A stretch of DNA of 64,000 nucleotides, taken from NCBI GenBank assembly GCA_009691915.1, contig SIAD01000002.1:54562-118561 (forward strand). Reading direction: 5' to 3'. The translations under genes and the position numbers were made by a program. This DNA comes from Phycisphaerales bacterium (lineage in GTDB: Bacteria > Planctomycetota > Phycisphaerae > Phycisphaerales > SM1A02). A model generated the notes under the pieces. The model was not told the DNA's origin and searched no databases. It was given only the letters and a program-made list of their open reading frames with translations. This document shows, one piece after another, positions 52,726-61,111 of the stretch (the stretch's first letter is position 1; each line of letters starts with the position of its first letter).

Positions 52726-55539
52726 ATGGCGGACGAGGACTTCACGCACCGATACGACGCCGCGCTCGCGGGAGAGATTGAAGTCCGATGGCAGCGCGAG
52801 TGGCAGGAGCGCGGGCTCTTTCGCACCGCGAATCCTGGTGAACCGGGATTCGACGCAGCCAAACCGAAGTACTACATCCTCGACATGTTTCCGTACCCAT
52901 CGGGGGCGGGGCTCCATGTCGGACATCCCGAGGGCTACACCGCCACAGACATCGTCGCGCGGTACAAGGCGGCCAACGGATTCAATGTCCTACACCCGAT
53001 GGGGTGGGACGCGTTCGGCCTGCCCGCCGAGCAGTACGCGGTTCAAACGGGGGTGCATCCGGCAGTCACTACGAAGTCGGCGATCGATAGTTTCCGGAGG
53101 CAGCTCGCCCGGCTCGGATTCCGATACGACTGGTCGCGAGAGTTTGGGACGATTGATCCCGAGTATTTCCGGTGGACCCAGTGGATCTGGCTGCTCGCGT
53201 ACTCATCCCATTACGACACCGAGGCGCAGGCCGCGCGTCCGATCGCAGAGCTCGAGGAACAGTTGGCGAAACTCGACGCGGAGGTCCTGGTCCCAGTGGC
53301 ACGGGGCTCCGCCGGACGGGTTTCGCTGCGATGGTCGGTGTGCGCCCCGTGGCAGAGGCAGTCGAAACTGGATGATCATCGTCTGGCATATCTCGGTGAG
53401 CAGAGCGTCAACTGGTGTCCGAAGCTCGGGACGGTACTTGCCAACGAAGAGGTCATTGATGGCCTGAGCGAACGAGGCGGCCATCCGGTCCTGCGAATGC
53501 CCCTCAGGCAGTGGATGTTCCGGATCACGGCCTATGCACAGCGGCTTCTCGACGATCTCGCACTGGTTGACTGGCCCGACTCAACCCGCACGATGCAGAC
53601 CGAGTGGATCGGTCGCAGCGCGGGCGCACTCGTAAAGTTCGCGGTCGAAGGTTTCGGAGATCTGAGCGTCTTCACGACGAGACCAGACACCCTGTTCGGC
53701 GCGACCTACATGGTGGTCGCACCGGAGCACCCCTTGATCGCGCACGCCGCCAGCGGCGCAGGGGGAGCAACCATTGCCGAGTACGCGCAGCGCGCGCGGA
53801 ACCGTTCGGATGTTGACCGCCAGGCGGAGAGCAAGGAGAAGACCGGGGTTCCACTGGGACTCTTTGCGACCAATCCTGTCAACGACGAGCGCATCCCCAT
53901 CTGGACTGCGGACTATGTGCTGATGGGGTACGGCACTGGCGCGATCATGGCAGTGCCCGCGCACGACGAGCGGGACTTTGAGTTTGCGAAGCGATTCGGT
54001 CTTCCGATTCGCCAGGTAGTCGCGTGCTTGGACGGCAGTGCCTGGACTGGCGAGCATGCCATGTCAGAACCGGGTCTGGCCTGCGGATCTAGCCATGGCG
54101 ATCTCACCCTTGACGGACTGACGCAGGACGCGGCGATAGCGCGGATCGTCGCGTGGCTTGAGCAGCGCCGCCTCGGCGAACGCCGAGTCAATTTCAAGTT
54201 GCGCGACTGGCTCTTCAGTCGTCAGCGGTACTGGGGAGAGCCGTTCCCCGTCGTCTTTGACAAGGCCGGGATGCACTATCCGGTTTCCATCAGCGCGCTT
54301 CCGGTCGAACTTCCAGTGCTCGCCGACTACGCGCCAGTTGTGAGCGATCGCCCCACGCCGCCACTGGGCAAGGCGACCCAGTGGGTCAATACGACTGCGG
54401 GCGCTGCAGGTGTCGACCCATCGCTGCTGCCTCCGTCGACGCCGGTCACACGAGAGACCAACACGATGCCGGGGTGGGCAGGATCGTGTTGGTACTACCT
54501 CCGCTACTGCGACCCGAAGAACTCCGTGCGATTCGTCTCGAAGGAGGCCGAGGCCTACTGGATGGGACCAAAGGGTGTCGATCTGTACATCGGGGGATCG
54601 GAGCACGCAGTCCTGCACCTGCTCTACGCCCGCTTCTGGCACAAGATGCTCTACGACCTCGGCGAGGTCTCAACGAAAGAGCCATTCGCGAAGCTCTTCC
54701 ATCAGGGGATGATCACCAGCTTCGCCTACGAGCGCGCGGATGGGTCGCTGGTTCCTGCAAGTGAGGTCGATCTTGCGGAGCCGCAGTGTCGGGAGCTCGC
54801 CACCGGCGCCTGCGTCACGCGGGTCGTCGCGAAGATGTCCAAGAGTCTCAAGAATGTCGTCACACCCGACGAGGTTGTCGCGGAGTATGGCGCGGACACG
54901 CTGCGCCTCTACGAGATGGCGATGGGTCCTCTGGCCGAGTCAAAACCGTGGAATACGCGGGATATCGCTGGGGTGTTTCGGTTCCTCCAGCGTGTCTGGC
55001 GGCTGGCGATCGACGAGCGGACCGGCGGCACTCTTCTGGCGCGCGCGCCGAATGCCGCAGTGGAGCGACAGCTGTCGCGCTCGATCCACAAAGTCGGTCA
55101 CGACATTGAGCGACTCGCATTCAACACGGCGATCGCTGCGCTCATCGAGGCGGTCAACGCCGCGACAAGGCCGACCCAATTGAAGGATCCCGAGGACGGC
55201 GGGTTCACGCGCGACCAGATGAGCCGCTTCCTGCGGGCTCTCGCTCCCTTTGCTCCGCATATCGCCGAAGAACTGTGGTCGCACCTCGGCGAAGGCGCGA
55301 GCGTCTCACTCGCTCCCTGGCCGAGTGTCGATCCCCTACAACTTGTCGATGACACAGTCGAGATGCCGGTCCAGATTCAAGGGAAGGTGCGCGCGCGGGT
55401 CATGGTTCCTGCGGGGGCCGACCGCGATGAGGTCGAGCGGATCGTGCTCGCGGATGCTGCCGTTCAGGAGCACCTCGCTGGCCGCGCGCCCACAAAGGTG
55501 ATTGTGGTACCCGCGCGGATGGTCAACCTTCTGGTCTGA
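52726..55539 (+). CDS. leuS: Leucine-tRNA ligase with an extra insertion
   Basis: A 937-residue class I aminoacyl-tRNA synthetase. The HIGH-type motif is HVGHPEG (about residues 63-69), KMSKS is intact (about 704-708), and the CP1 editing domain with YGTGAIMAVPAHDERD is complete. It is about 75 residues longer than E. coli LeuS; most of the excess is an insertion between WTQWIWLL and VNWCP (about residues 157-228), rich in Glu/Ala/Arg. The zinc-binding Cys pair seen in some LeuS at this place is absent. A TACTCT hexamer lies 9 bases before the ATG. Confidence 0.97.
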   Translation: MADEDFTHRYDAALAGEIEVRWQREWQERGLFRTANPGEPGFDAAKPKYYILDMFPYPSGAGLHVGHPEGYTATDIVARYKAANGFNVLHPMGWDAFGLPAEQYAVQTGVHPAVTTKSAIDSFRRQLARLGFRYDWSREFGTIDPEYFRWTQWIWLLAYSSHYDTEAQAARPIAELEEQLAKLDAEVLVPVARGSAGRVSLRWSVCAPWQRQSKLDDHRLAYLGEQSVNWCPKLGTVLANEEVIDGLSERGGHPVLRMPLRQWMFRITAYAQRLLDDLALVDWPDSTRTMQTEWIGRSAGALVKFAVEGFGDLSVFTTRPDTLFGATYMVVAPEHPLIAHAASGAGGATIAEYAQRARNRSDVDRQAESKEKTGVPLGLFATNPVNDERIPIWTADYVLMGYGTGAIMAVPAHDERDFEFAKRFGLPIRQVVACLDGSAWTGEHAMSEPGLACGSSHGDLTLDGLTQDAAIARIVAWLEQRRLGERRVNFKLRDWLFSRQRYWGEPFPVVFDKAGMHYPVSISALPVELPVLADYAPVVSDRPTPPLGKATQWVNTTAGAAGVDPSLLPPSTPVTRETNTMPGWAGSCWYYLRYCDPKNSVRFVSKEAEAYWMGPKGVDLYIGGSEHAVLHLLYARFWHKMLYDLGEVSTKEPFAKLFHQGMITSFAYERADGSLVPASEVDLAEPQCRELATGACVTRVVAKMSKSLKNVVTPDEVVAEYGADTLRLYEMAMGPLAESKPWNTRDIAGVFRFLQRVWRLAIDERTGGTLLARAPNAAVERQLSRSIHKVGHDIERLAFNTAIAALIEAVNAATRPTQLKDPEDGGFTRDQMSRFLRALAPFAPHIAEELWSHLGEGASVSLAPWPSVDPLQLVDDTVEMPVQIQGKVRARVMVPAGADRDEVERIVLADAAVQEHLAGRAPTKVIVVPARMVNLLV

Positions 55540-55595
55540 GGGGCCGGCTCCGCCACGCCAAGGGTTGGTCGGTAGATCATGCGCGTACGCTCCCC

Positions 55596-56972
55596 ATGAG
55601 CGCCGTGCCGATGCCAGAGAGCGATTCAGATCAGGAGAGCGGACCGGGCTGGAGCGTCGAGCCGCAGGAGAGCGGATTCGTCGCGTTCTGGCCCCACCAA
55701 GAACCCCCGTCGCAGGCTGAGTTCGTCGCGGCCGTGACCTCCTGGGTCGGGTCGGAAGTACAGGTCGATCAGATTGAGTCGGATGACGACTCGGTGTGGA
55801 CAGTCGGACTGCAGGTCCCGGGTGTCGACTCCGGTTTCGTGATCTGGTGCGAGCGCTCGCGGGATCTCACCGAGCGCGATCGCGAGCAGATCGGCCACCA
55901 GGCGGCATCATGCCCATGGGTGATTCGAGTGCAGACGATTCTGTCGAGTGAAGAACCCGGCTCAGACTATTTCATGACGGTCGGTCTCATCTGCGGGTCG
56001 ATGCCCGACATCGTCGCAGTCCTCGATGTCGTCACCGGGGAACTGCACACGAGATCGCGCATCGACCGCGAGTTCCTCGCGGAAGGGTCGGAGCCGGTGG
56101 AGCGCGTGTTGTGGAGACTCAGTCGGTACGAGCCGCTGCCAGACTCGGATGCGCAAGGCGTGCTCCTCGGGACCTGCGGGCTCTCCCGATGCGGACTTCC
56201 CGAGATTGAGCTGATGGAGGTTCCACACGACCTCGCGGAAGCGGGGGCGGTGCTGCTGCACACGCTCGCGGGGCTGATGCTTGAGAACTCCCCACCCGAC
56301 CCGGGGCAGACAGTCGAGATCGGCGATGACCTCGTGGTGTCGCTGCAGCCGGTCGCGGAGGTACAGCAGTTCGTGAAGGAGGGGGCGGCTGGAAGTGCCG
56401 TGTGGAGGGCGCGTGCGGTCGAGCACGGTTTGACCGAGTTCAGCCTTCCTCGCGCGGCAGTCTGCTCAAGCGCGCCCGAAGGTGCTTTCAAGTCGATCTG
56501 GCGCTGGCCCAAGGAAGCAGTCGAGCGGATCGCCGAAGGTCGCGCTGTCCTCTACATGACTCAGCAGAGTGTCCGCGCGGCGGAGAGACGCGCGCGGGCC
56601 ACATGGAGCGTTTTCGCCATGGCCTTCGCGTCCTTGTCGAAGTCGTCCGACACGGCGATCCAGGAGCTCGCGTCGCACGCATTCCTGATCCAGGCCCCTG
56701 TGCCCGGGAGCGGCAATCCACGGGTTGAGCAGTCCTGGTTCCAAGTCCGAAAGATCGACCATGCCGCGCTCGTCGTCGCGGTGATCGACTCCCCCGTGAC
56801 CCGCAAAGATCTCGCGCCTGGCATGACCCTCGACTTCGCCGCCGACGCCGTGAGCGACTGGCGGGTCGAACTCGGACAGGAAGTGTTTGAACCCAATGAT
56901 GCGGACGATCTCCTCGCCGCCGTAGACCGCGTGCGCGAATCTGGTGGGCCCCTCACGGAGCCACAGTCGTGA
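55596..56972 (+). CDS. DUF4026/DUF2314-like protein of unknown function
   Basis: A 458-residue soluble protein, acidic and Trp-rich. The C-terminal 110 residues (RVEQSWFQVRKIDHAALVVAV...MTLDFAADAVSDWRVEL) match the pattern I associate with DUF2314, and the middle part is consistent with DUF4026, a pairing known in bacteria. No catalytic motif is seen. A TACGCT hexamer stands only four bases before ATG 55596. It overlaps the next gene by GTGA, so both may work together. Confidence 0.65.
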   Translation: MSAVPMPESDSDQESGPGWSVEPQESGFVAFWPHQEPPSQAEFVAAVTSWVGSEVQVDQIESDDDSVWTVGLQVPGVDSGFVIWCERSRDLTERDREQIGHQAASCPWVIRVQTILSSEEPGSDYFMTVGLICGSMPDIVAVLDVVTGELHTRSRIDREFLAEGSEPVERVLWRLSRYEPLPDSDAQGVLLGTCGLSRCGLPEIELMEVPHDLAEAGAVLLHTLAGLMLENSPPDPGQTVEIGDDLVVSLQPVAEVQQFVKEGAAGSAVWRARAVEHGLTEFSLPRAAVCSSAPEGAFKSIWRWPKEAVERIAEGRAVLYMTQQSVRAAERRARATWSVFAMAFASLSKSSDTAIQELASHAFLIQAPVPGSGNPRVEQSWFQVRKIDHAALVVAVIDSPVTRKDLAPGMTLDFAADAVSDWRVELGQEVFEPNDADDLLAAVDRVRESGGPLTEPQS

Positions 56973-57388
56973 CCGGCGCTCGCGACGGCGATTCGCTGGT
57001 GACCGTTCACCTCGCCTCGACGGAGTTTGAGGCGCAGACGATCGTCGCAGTGCTTGTGGAGCGCGAGATCGATGCTGTGGCGTTTCCGTCGGCGATGCAG
57101 ACGCTCGGTCTCGAGGGGATCGGGGCGCAGTCGCTTGGTGGCGTTCCGGTCCAGGTGCGCGAACGCGATCTTGAGCGCGCGAAATCGGCGCTGCGGGCCA
57201 ACAAGTTCCTCGCCGACAGCGTTGACTGGGATCAGGTCGATGTTGGCGAAGAGGATCCCGACGCAGTGCGTCTGGGCAAACGCGGAGGGTTTCTAACATT
57301 CGGGAGCACGATGGTTGCTGTCGGGAAGGCCGCTGTGGCGGTGATCGTGATTCTTCAAGTCGTCTGGCTCGTCGCTCGCTGCGGCTGA
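56969..57388 (+). CDS. DUF2007-like signalling-domain protein with C-terminal membrane helix
   Basis: A 139-residue protein. Residues about 10-75 fit DUF2007 (putative signal transducing protein): an ACT-like layout with FEAQTIVAVLVEREIDAVAF and VPVQVRERDLERAKSALR. A membrane helix near the end (about 115-137) anchors it, with the domain on the cytoplasmic side. The GTG start overlaps the previous stop. After it comes a 229-base gap holding only the promoter noted at 57604. Confidence 0.72.
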   Translation: MTGARDGDSLVTVHLASTEFEAQTIVAVLVEREIDAVAFPSAMQTLGLEGIGAQSLGGVPVQVRERDLERAKSALRANKFLADSVDWDQVDVGEEDPDAVRLGKRGGFLTFGSTMVAVGKAAVAVIVILQVVWLVARCG

Positions 57389-57603
57389 GATCGAAACATT
57401 CGCCGCCGAGGGGTTTCGGCGTGCGCGCCGGTGCCGTGTTTGCGCTAGTCATCGATCCCTTCTAGGAGATTCGATTCGGCTCGTACCGACCAGACACGCG
57501 GGCGCGCCGCCAACGACGCGCTGGTTGAGAGTCTGCGCTTGTCGTTGCCGGGCGCCTCCCGGGCGTCGAGTGTTCGGTGGTGACCGCGGGCTGCCCGATG
57601 GGC

Positions 57604-57609
57604 TATGAT
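57604..57609 (+). promoter_or_regulatory. -10-like TATGAT before the PilZ-like gene
   Basis: TATGAT is one mismatch from TATAAT and ends 8 bases before ATG 57618. GTGACC at 57580-57585, 18 bases upstream, could serve as -35. No Shine-Dalgarno is present, which points to a leaderless transcript. The rest of the gap 57389-57600 shows no gene. Confidence 0.45.
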
Positions 57610-57617
57610 TCCCGACC

Positions 57618-58484
57618 ATGCCAGCGTCGAGATCACGGACAACAGAGTGGCGCAAGAGCATGCAGCAGGTATTCGAGCGCGGCGGCACACTCGAGGTTGC
57701 CGTCGCGCGCCCGGGCGCCATTGATGCTCCCACGGTCGATCCCTTGGAGAGTGCGGGATCGGCCGACCTTGTCTGGCGACTCAAGATTGTCGCGTTGGAC
57801 GAGGAGTCGATGCTCGTCGAAGCGCCGGTCGCGCTGGGCTCGACGATGCAGATCATGGATGGAATTCCACTGGTTGGCGCGATCACGATCGGACAGAACC
57901 GCTGGAAGTTTCACAGCCGGAAGATTTCTGACGAACGACCCGAGGGCGCGCGCGGTCTCTGCTTGAGAATGGAACTGCCGGAGCGGGTCGAGCGCTGCCT
58001 CCGACGGTTCGTGCGCGTGGAGGCGGGAGCGGCTCCAGCCGGGAGCGTGAAGATCTGGCCGCTGCTGGATCCGAAGACGGTCGTTGCGGCGGAGCAGGAG
58101 AGCGAGGCAGCGTTTCGAGCTGATGCACCGGCAACCGCCGGGACACCACCACCGCCGCGGGTGGGCGTCATGCCGACCGTTGGACCTGGGTTCACTGCGA
58201 CTCTCATGAACATCGGCGGCGGCGGCGTTGGGTTGCGGGTCGAGGCCGTCGAGGCGGGTGCGTTTGCCCATCACCGGATCTTCTGGCTGGAGATCCCCCT
58301 TGGAGGCGAGCAGCGGGTTCCCCTCGTTGCCACGGGTAAGGTCGTGCACACGCATCTCGACAGCTCACAGCGCACCTATGTGGGAATCTCGTTTGACTTC
58401 ACATTCAACCTCGCTCATCAGGCGGTCGTGATCGAACAGATCCATCGCGCGATGCAGGGGGCGCAATTCAGAAAGGGCACCTAG
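57618..58484 (+). CDS. PilZ-domain-like protein (candidate c-di-GMP receptor)
   Basis: A 288-residue protein. The first about 120 residues form a beta-rich YcgR-N-like domain. The second part begins with the Arg motif CLRRFVRVEAG (RRxxxR of PilZ, about residues 125-135) and has a later NIGGGGVGLRV strand (in place of D/NxSxxG, about 197-207), then a VGISFDFTFNLAHQAVVIEQI end. The Arg motif fits c-di-GMP binding; the Ser of the second motif is Gly, so binding is uncertain. It has a Pro-rich insertion near 175-185. It precedes the BI-1 gene by 12 bases. Confidence 0.7.
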   Translation: MPASRSRTTEWRKSMQQVFERGGTLEVAVARPGAIDAPTVDPLESAGSADLVWRLKIVALDEESMLVEAPVALGSTMQIMDGIPLVGAITIGQNRWKFHSRKISDERPEGARGLCLRMELPERVERCLRRFVRVEAGAAPAGSVKIWPLLDPKTVVAAEQESEAAFRADAPATAGTPPPPRVGVMPTVGPGFTATLMNIGGGGVGLRVEAVEAGAFAHHRIFWLEIPLGGEQRVPLVATGKVVHTHLDSSQRTYVGISFDFTFNLAHQAVVIEQIHRAMQGAQFRKGT

Positions 58485-58496
58485 GCACCAACAAGC

Positions 58497-59306
58497 ATGC
58501 AACTCGCCAGTTCCAACCCGATTCTTGCCGACGGCGCCCTCCAAGGGGCGATCAACCAGTCCAGTTCCGCTACGGCAACCTGCACAGCTGCTGGTGTCAT
58601 CAACAAGACGCTCGGATGCGTCCTACTGGCGACGATTTGCGGGGCCATCGCTGTGCCCACGGTCACGGCGTATCCGAGTGCGCTCTGGATCTCGTTCTTT
58701 GTCTCGCTAGGCGTGTCGATCGCGTCGATCTTCTTGGTGCGCCGCTCGCCGCGGATGGCCGCGTCGATCACCGTGCTCTATTCGGCGGCGCAAGGATTCA
58801 TGTTGGGCGCGCTGGGCATGATCCTCGAGTCCATCCTCACCGCCAACCAGCTTTCGGTCCCGGGCGGGATCGCGCTGCAGGCATTCCTCATCGTCGTCGC
58901 CTTGATGCTCGCGATGCTCACGCTGTTCAGAATGGGCGTCCTGACCGGCGGCGCCATGTTCAAACAGGTGCTGTCGGTCATCACTCTCGGGATCGTGTTC
59001 ATGTTCCTGATCGGGATAGTCATGTCCCTCTTCGGTGTCGCCGCCCCATTTCTGAGTTTCGCCTCGGCGGGTGACACTGGAACGACCGCGCTCGTCGGGC
59101 TCGGGATCAACGCGCTTGTGCTCGTCGTCGCGTCGCTCTGGATGATCGTCGACTTCCGCCAGATTGAAGATGCGGTCGCCGCCAAGGCACCCGCCAGTGT
59201 CGAGTGGTATCTCGCCTTCGGCCTCGTCGTGACGCTCGCCTGGGTCTATCTGGAAGCGCTCAAACTAGTGTTCCGGATCGCGATGATGTTCGGGAATCGG
59301 AAGTAG
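58497..59306 (+). CDS. Bax inhibitor-1/YccA family membrane protein
   Basis: A 269-residue protein with seven hydrophobic helices after a polar start of about 35 residues. The family pattern is clear in GFMLGALGMILES, in VVASLWMIVDFRQIEDAV and in the C-terminal EWYLAFGLVVTLAWVYLEALKLV. In BI-1 proteins the Asp pair in these helices controls a pH-gated calcium leak; here Asp lies in IVDFRQIED. In bacteria the role is not settled, with links to FtsH protease. It follows the PilZ-like gene. Confidence 0.88.
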   Translation: MQLASSNPILADGALQGAINQSSSATATCTAAGVINKTLGCVLLATICGAIAVPTVTAYPSALWISFFVSLGVSIASIFLVRRSPRMAASITVLYSAAQGFMLGALGMILESILTANQLSVPGGIALQAFLIVVALMLAMLTLFRMGVLTGGAMFKQVLSVITLGIVFMFLIGIVMSLFGVAAPFLSFASAGDTGTTALVGLGINALVLVVASLWMIVDFRQIEDAVAAKAPASVEWYLAFGLVVTLAWVYLEALKLVFRIAMMFGNRK

Positions 59307-59365
59307 CGCCCAGAGAGCAACCTAGAGCGCAACCGCCGCCCCGTCCGCCGTCAGCAACCCCTCAC

Positions 59366-59671
59366 TCAGGCTTCGGTTGATCCAAACAGACCGTGGTCGT
59401 CGGCGTCGGCCTCGGCCTCAGCCTCAGGGTAGTCCGCCTCTGCGGGATCCGCCAAGTCGGTCTCGAAGTCAATCCCGGCCTCAATCTTGAAGACTAGATG
59501 CGCGGAGTGCGACATCTCGACAGGATGGTCATGACCGAAGCGGCGTGCGACACTTCGAAAAATGTCTGTCACCCGCGGCGCAACGCACTCAATAATTCTC
59601 CGATCCCCGTTGTCTCGAAACAGCGCGTAGTAGCCGTCTCCGAGGTAATCCACCGACAGGTCGCCGTCCAT
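59366..59671 (-). CDS. Small acidic-tailed protein, function unknown
   Basis: A 101-residue protein. A small beta-rich start (MDGDLSVDYLGDGYYALFRD) is followed by a helix with VTDIFRSVARRFGHDH, and the last 35 residues are Asp/Glu/Ala-rich. No family is recognised. Its reality is supported by a near-perfect ribosome-binding site, AGAGGAGG, seven bases before the ATG. It ends 59 bases from the convergent BI-1 gene and lies 29 bases after the CoA-transferase gene in the same direction, so it may be the second gene of that transcript. Confidence 0.78.
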   Translation of the reverse strand: MDGDLSVDYLGDGYYALFRDNGDRRIIECVAPRVTDIFRSVARRFGHDHPVEMSHSAHLVFKIEAGIDFETDLADPAEADYPEAEAEADADDHGLFGSTEA

Positions 59672-59700
59672 GGTCGAGCCTCCTCTGGGATGCGAGTCTA

Positions 59701-60906
59701 CTAGGACTTCGGGCGGCGGTGCGCCTCAACTTCAATATTGGAGATGGTTGATGCATTCGCGATCTCGGCGAGGATCGACTCGCGGTGTTCATCAAGGTCG
59801 GGCGGAGCTCTCCGAGCGAGCGGAGGCTCGACCGATGCCATCTTGATCGGGTTCCCCGGGACTCGTGCACCGCCGAGCCGAGGGTCAAGGATCGGGATGA
59901 TCATGTCTCGTGCGACGATCTGCTCCATGCGGGTCATTTCGGAGATCGTCTGGATGGGCGCACACGGAACTTTCGCCGACCCGAGGAGTTCGATCCAGTG
60001 GGCGGCGGGCCTAGTCCCCAGGGTCAGAGTCATCGTCTCCTCAAGGGCCTCGACAGAGGCGTGTCTTGCAGCATTGGTCGCGAATCTCGGGTCTAGAGGC
60101 AGGTCGTTCCGCCCGAGTGTCTGCGCGAGTCGACTAAAGAGATCGTCGTTTCCTGCGGCGATCACCAGCCACCGATCGGCGCAGCGAAACGCCTGAAACG
60201 GGGCGATCGAGGGGTGGCGTGTGCCGCGCGGCTTCGGGTCTACCCCGGTTGCGGTGTAGGTAGTGACGGCCGCCTCAAGGAAGGCAACCTGACTATCGAG
60301 CATCGACACATCGATGAAGTCGCCGACCCCGGTGCGGGCGCGTTTATGGAGTGCTGAGACCACGCCAAGCGCGAGGTAGAGTCCGGCCACGAGGTCGCCG
60401 ATCGACGCACCAACTCGGACCGGGGGTCCATCGGCGTGCCCCGTGAGGCTCATCATCCCGCTCAGCGCCTGGGCGATGATGTCGTAGGAGGGTCGTTTCG
60501 CGAGTGGTCCGGTCTGTCCGAATCCCGAGACGGACGCCTGAATCAGCCGCGGCCAGCGTTCGTGCACCGCCGTCCACCCAAATCCCAGCGAGTCCATCAC
60601 GCCGGGGGAAAAGTTTTCGACCAGGACATCGGCGATCTCCAAGAGGCCATCGAAGGTGGCGCGGTCGTGCGGTGACTTGAGGTCGAGGGCGATCGAGTCC
60701 TTGTCGCAGTTGACGCTGGCGAAGTACAGGCTCCGTCCGTCGACAAACGGACCAAAGTGCCGTGCGTCATCTCCTGTCCCGGGCCGCTCTACCTTGATGA
60801 CCCGTGCGCCGAGCGACGCGAGCACAGAGCTGGCGAATGGCGCGGCAAGGACCCGGCCAAGGTCGATCACGGTGATTCCAGTGAGCGGGGGTGTGCGATC
60901 TTCCAT
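59701..60906 (-). CDS. CaiB/BaiF-type (class III) CoA transferase
   Basis: A 401-residue enzyme of the family that moves CoA between carboxylic acids. The family start VIDLGRVLAAPFASSVLASLGARVIKVE, the NFSPGVMDSLGFGW block and the active-site Asp region GDFIDVSMLDSQVAFLEAA are intact. Substrates cannot be predicted; formyl-, carnitine-, or succinyl-CoA donors are known in the family. Start chosen: ATG 60906 with GGGAAGA seven bases upstream; the longer open frame to 61041 would run through the tRNA gene. Confidence 0.9.
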   Translation of the reverse strand: MEDRTPPLTGITVIDLGRVLAAPFASSVLASLGARVIKVERPGTGDDARHFGPFVDGRSLYFASVNCDKDSIALDLKSPHDRATFDGLLEIADVLVENFSPGVMDSLGFGWTAVHERWPRLIQASVSGFGQTGPLAKRPSYDIIAQALSGMMSLTGHADGPPVRVGASIGDLVAGLYLALGVVSALHKRARTGVGDFIDVSMLDSQVAFLEAAVTTYTATGVDPKPRGTRHPSIAPFQAFRCADRWLVIAAGNDDLFSRLAQTLGRNDLPLDPRFATNAARHASVEALEETMTLTLGTRPAAHWIELLGSAKVPCAPIQTISEMTRMEQIVARDMIIPILDPRLGGARVPGNPIKMASVEPPLARRAPPDLDEHRESILAEIANASTISNIEVEAHRRPKS

Positions 60907-60982
60907 GAGTCTTCCCGCATGGGAGGATAATGTGTAGTTCGGACGAGACGGTTTTCTGCGACAATGCAAGATGCATCGAGTG

Positions 60983-61066
60983 TGGCCCGTGGCGGAAGTG
61001 GCAGACGCAGCGGACTTAAAATCCGCGGAGCTCGCGCTCATCCGGGTTCGAGTCCCGGCGGGCCTA
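60983..61066 (+). tRNA. tRNA-Leu, anticodon UAA
   Basis: An 84-base class II tRNA. The D arm (GCG/CGC), the anticodon stem GCGGA/TCCGC with loop CTTAAAA (anticodon TAA), the long variable arm GAGC/GCTC and the T arm CCGGG-TTCGAGT-CCCGG all fold well, and A73 is the leucine discriminator. Acceptor pairs 2-71 to 7-66 are complementary (GGCCCG/CGGGCC), but position 1 is T and 72 is T, so the first pair is a mismatch. CCA is not encoded. An unrelated open frame runs through it and is not a gene. Confidence 0.93.
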
Positions 61067-61099
61067 CTTCGAAGTGCCTTGAATTTTCGCCAGCTTTGC

Positions 61100-61105
61100 T
61101 ACGAT
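61100..61105 (+). promoter_or_regulatory. -10-like TACGAT, candidate leaderless promoter
   Basis: TACGAT ends 6 bases before ATG 61112, downstream of the tRNA gene. TTGAAT at 61079-61084 is a possible -35 with a short 15-base spacer. No Shine-Dalgarno is present. Confidence 0.42.
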
Positions 61106-61111
61106 CCGGTC

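Noticed and set aside
60971..61111. In-frame extension of the FlaA1-like protein through the tRNA gene
   Set aside because: The region is a well-folded tRNA-Leu; ATG 61112 gives the normal family N-terminus.
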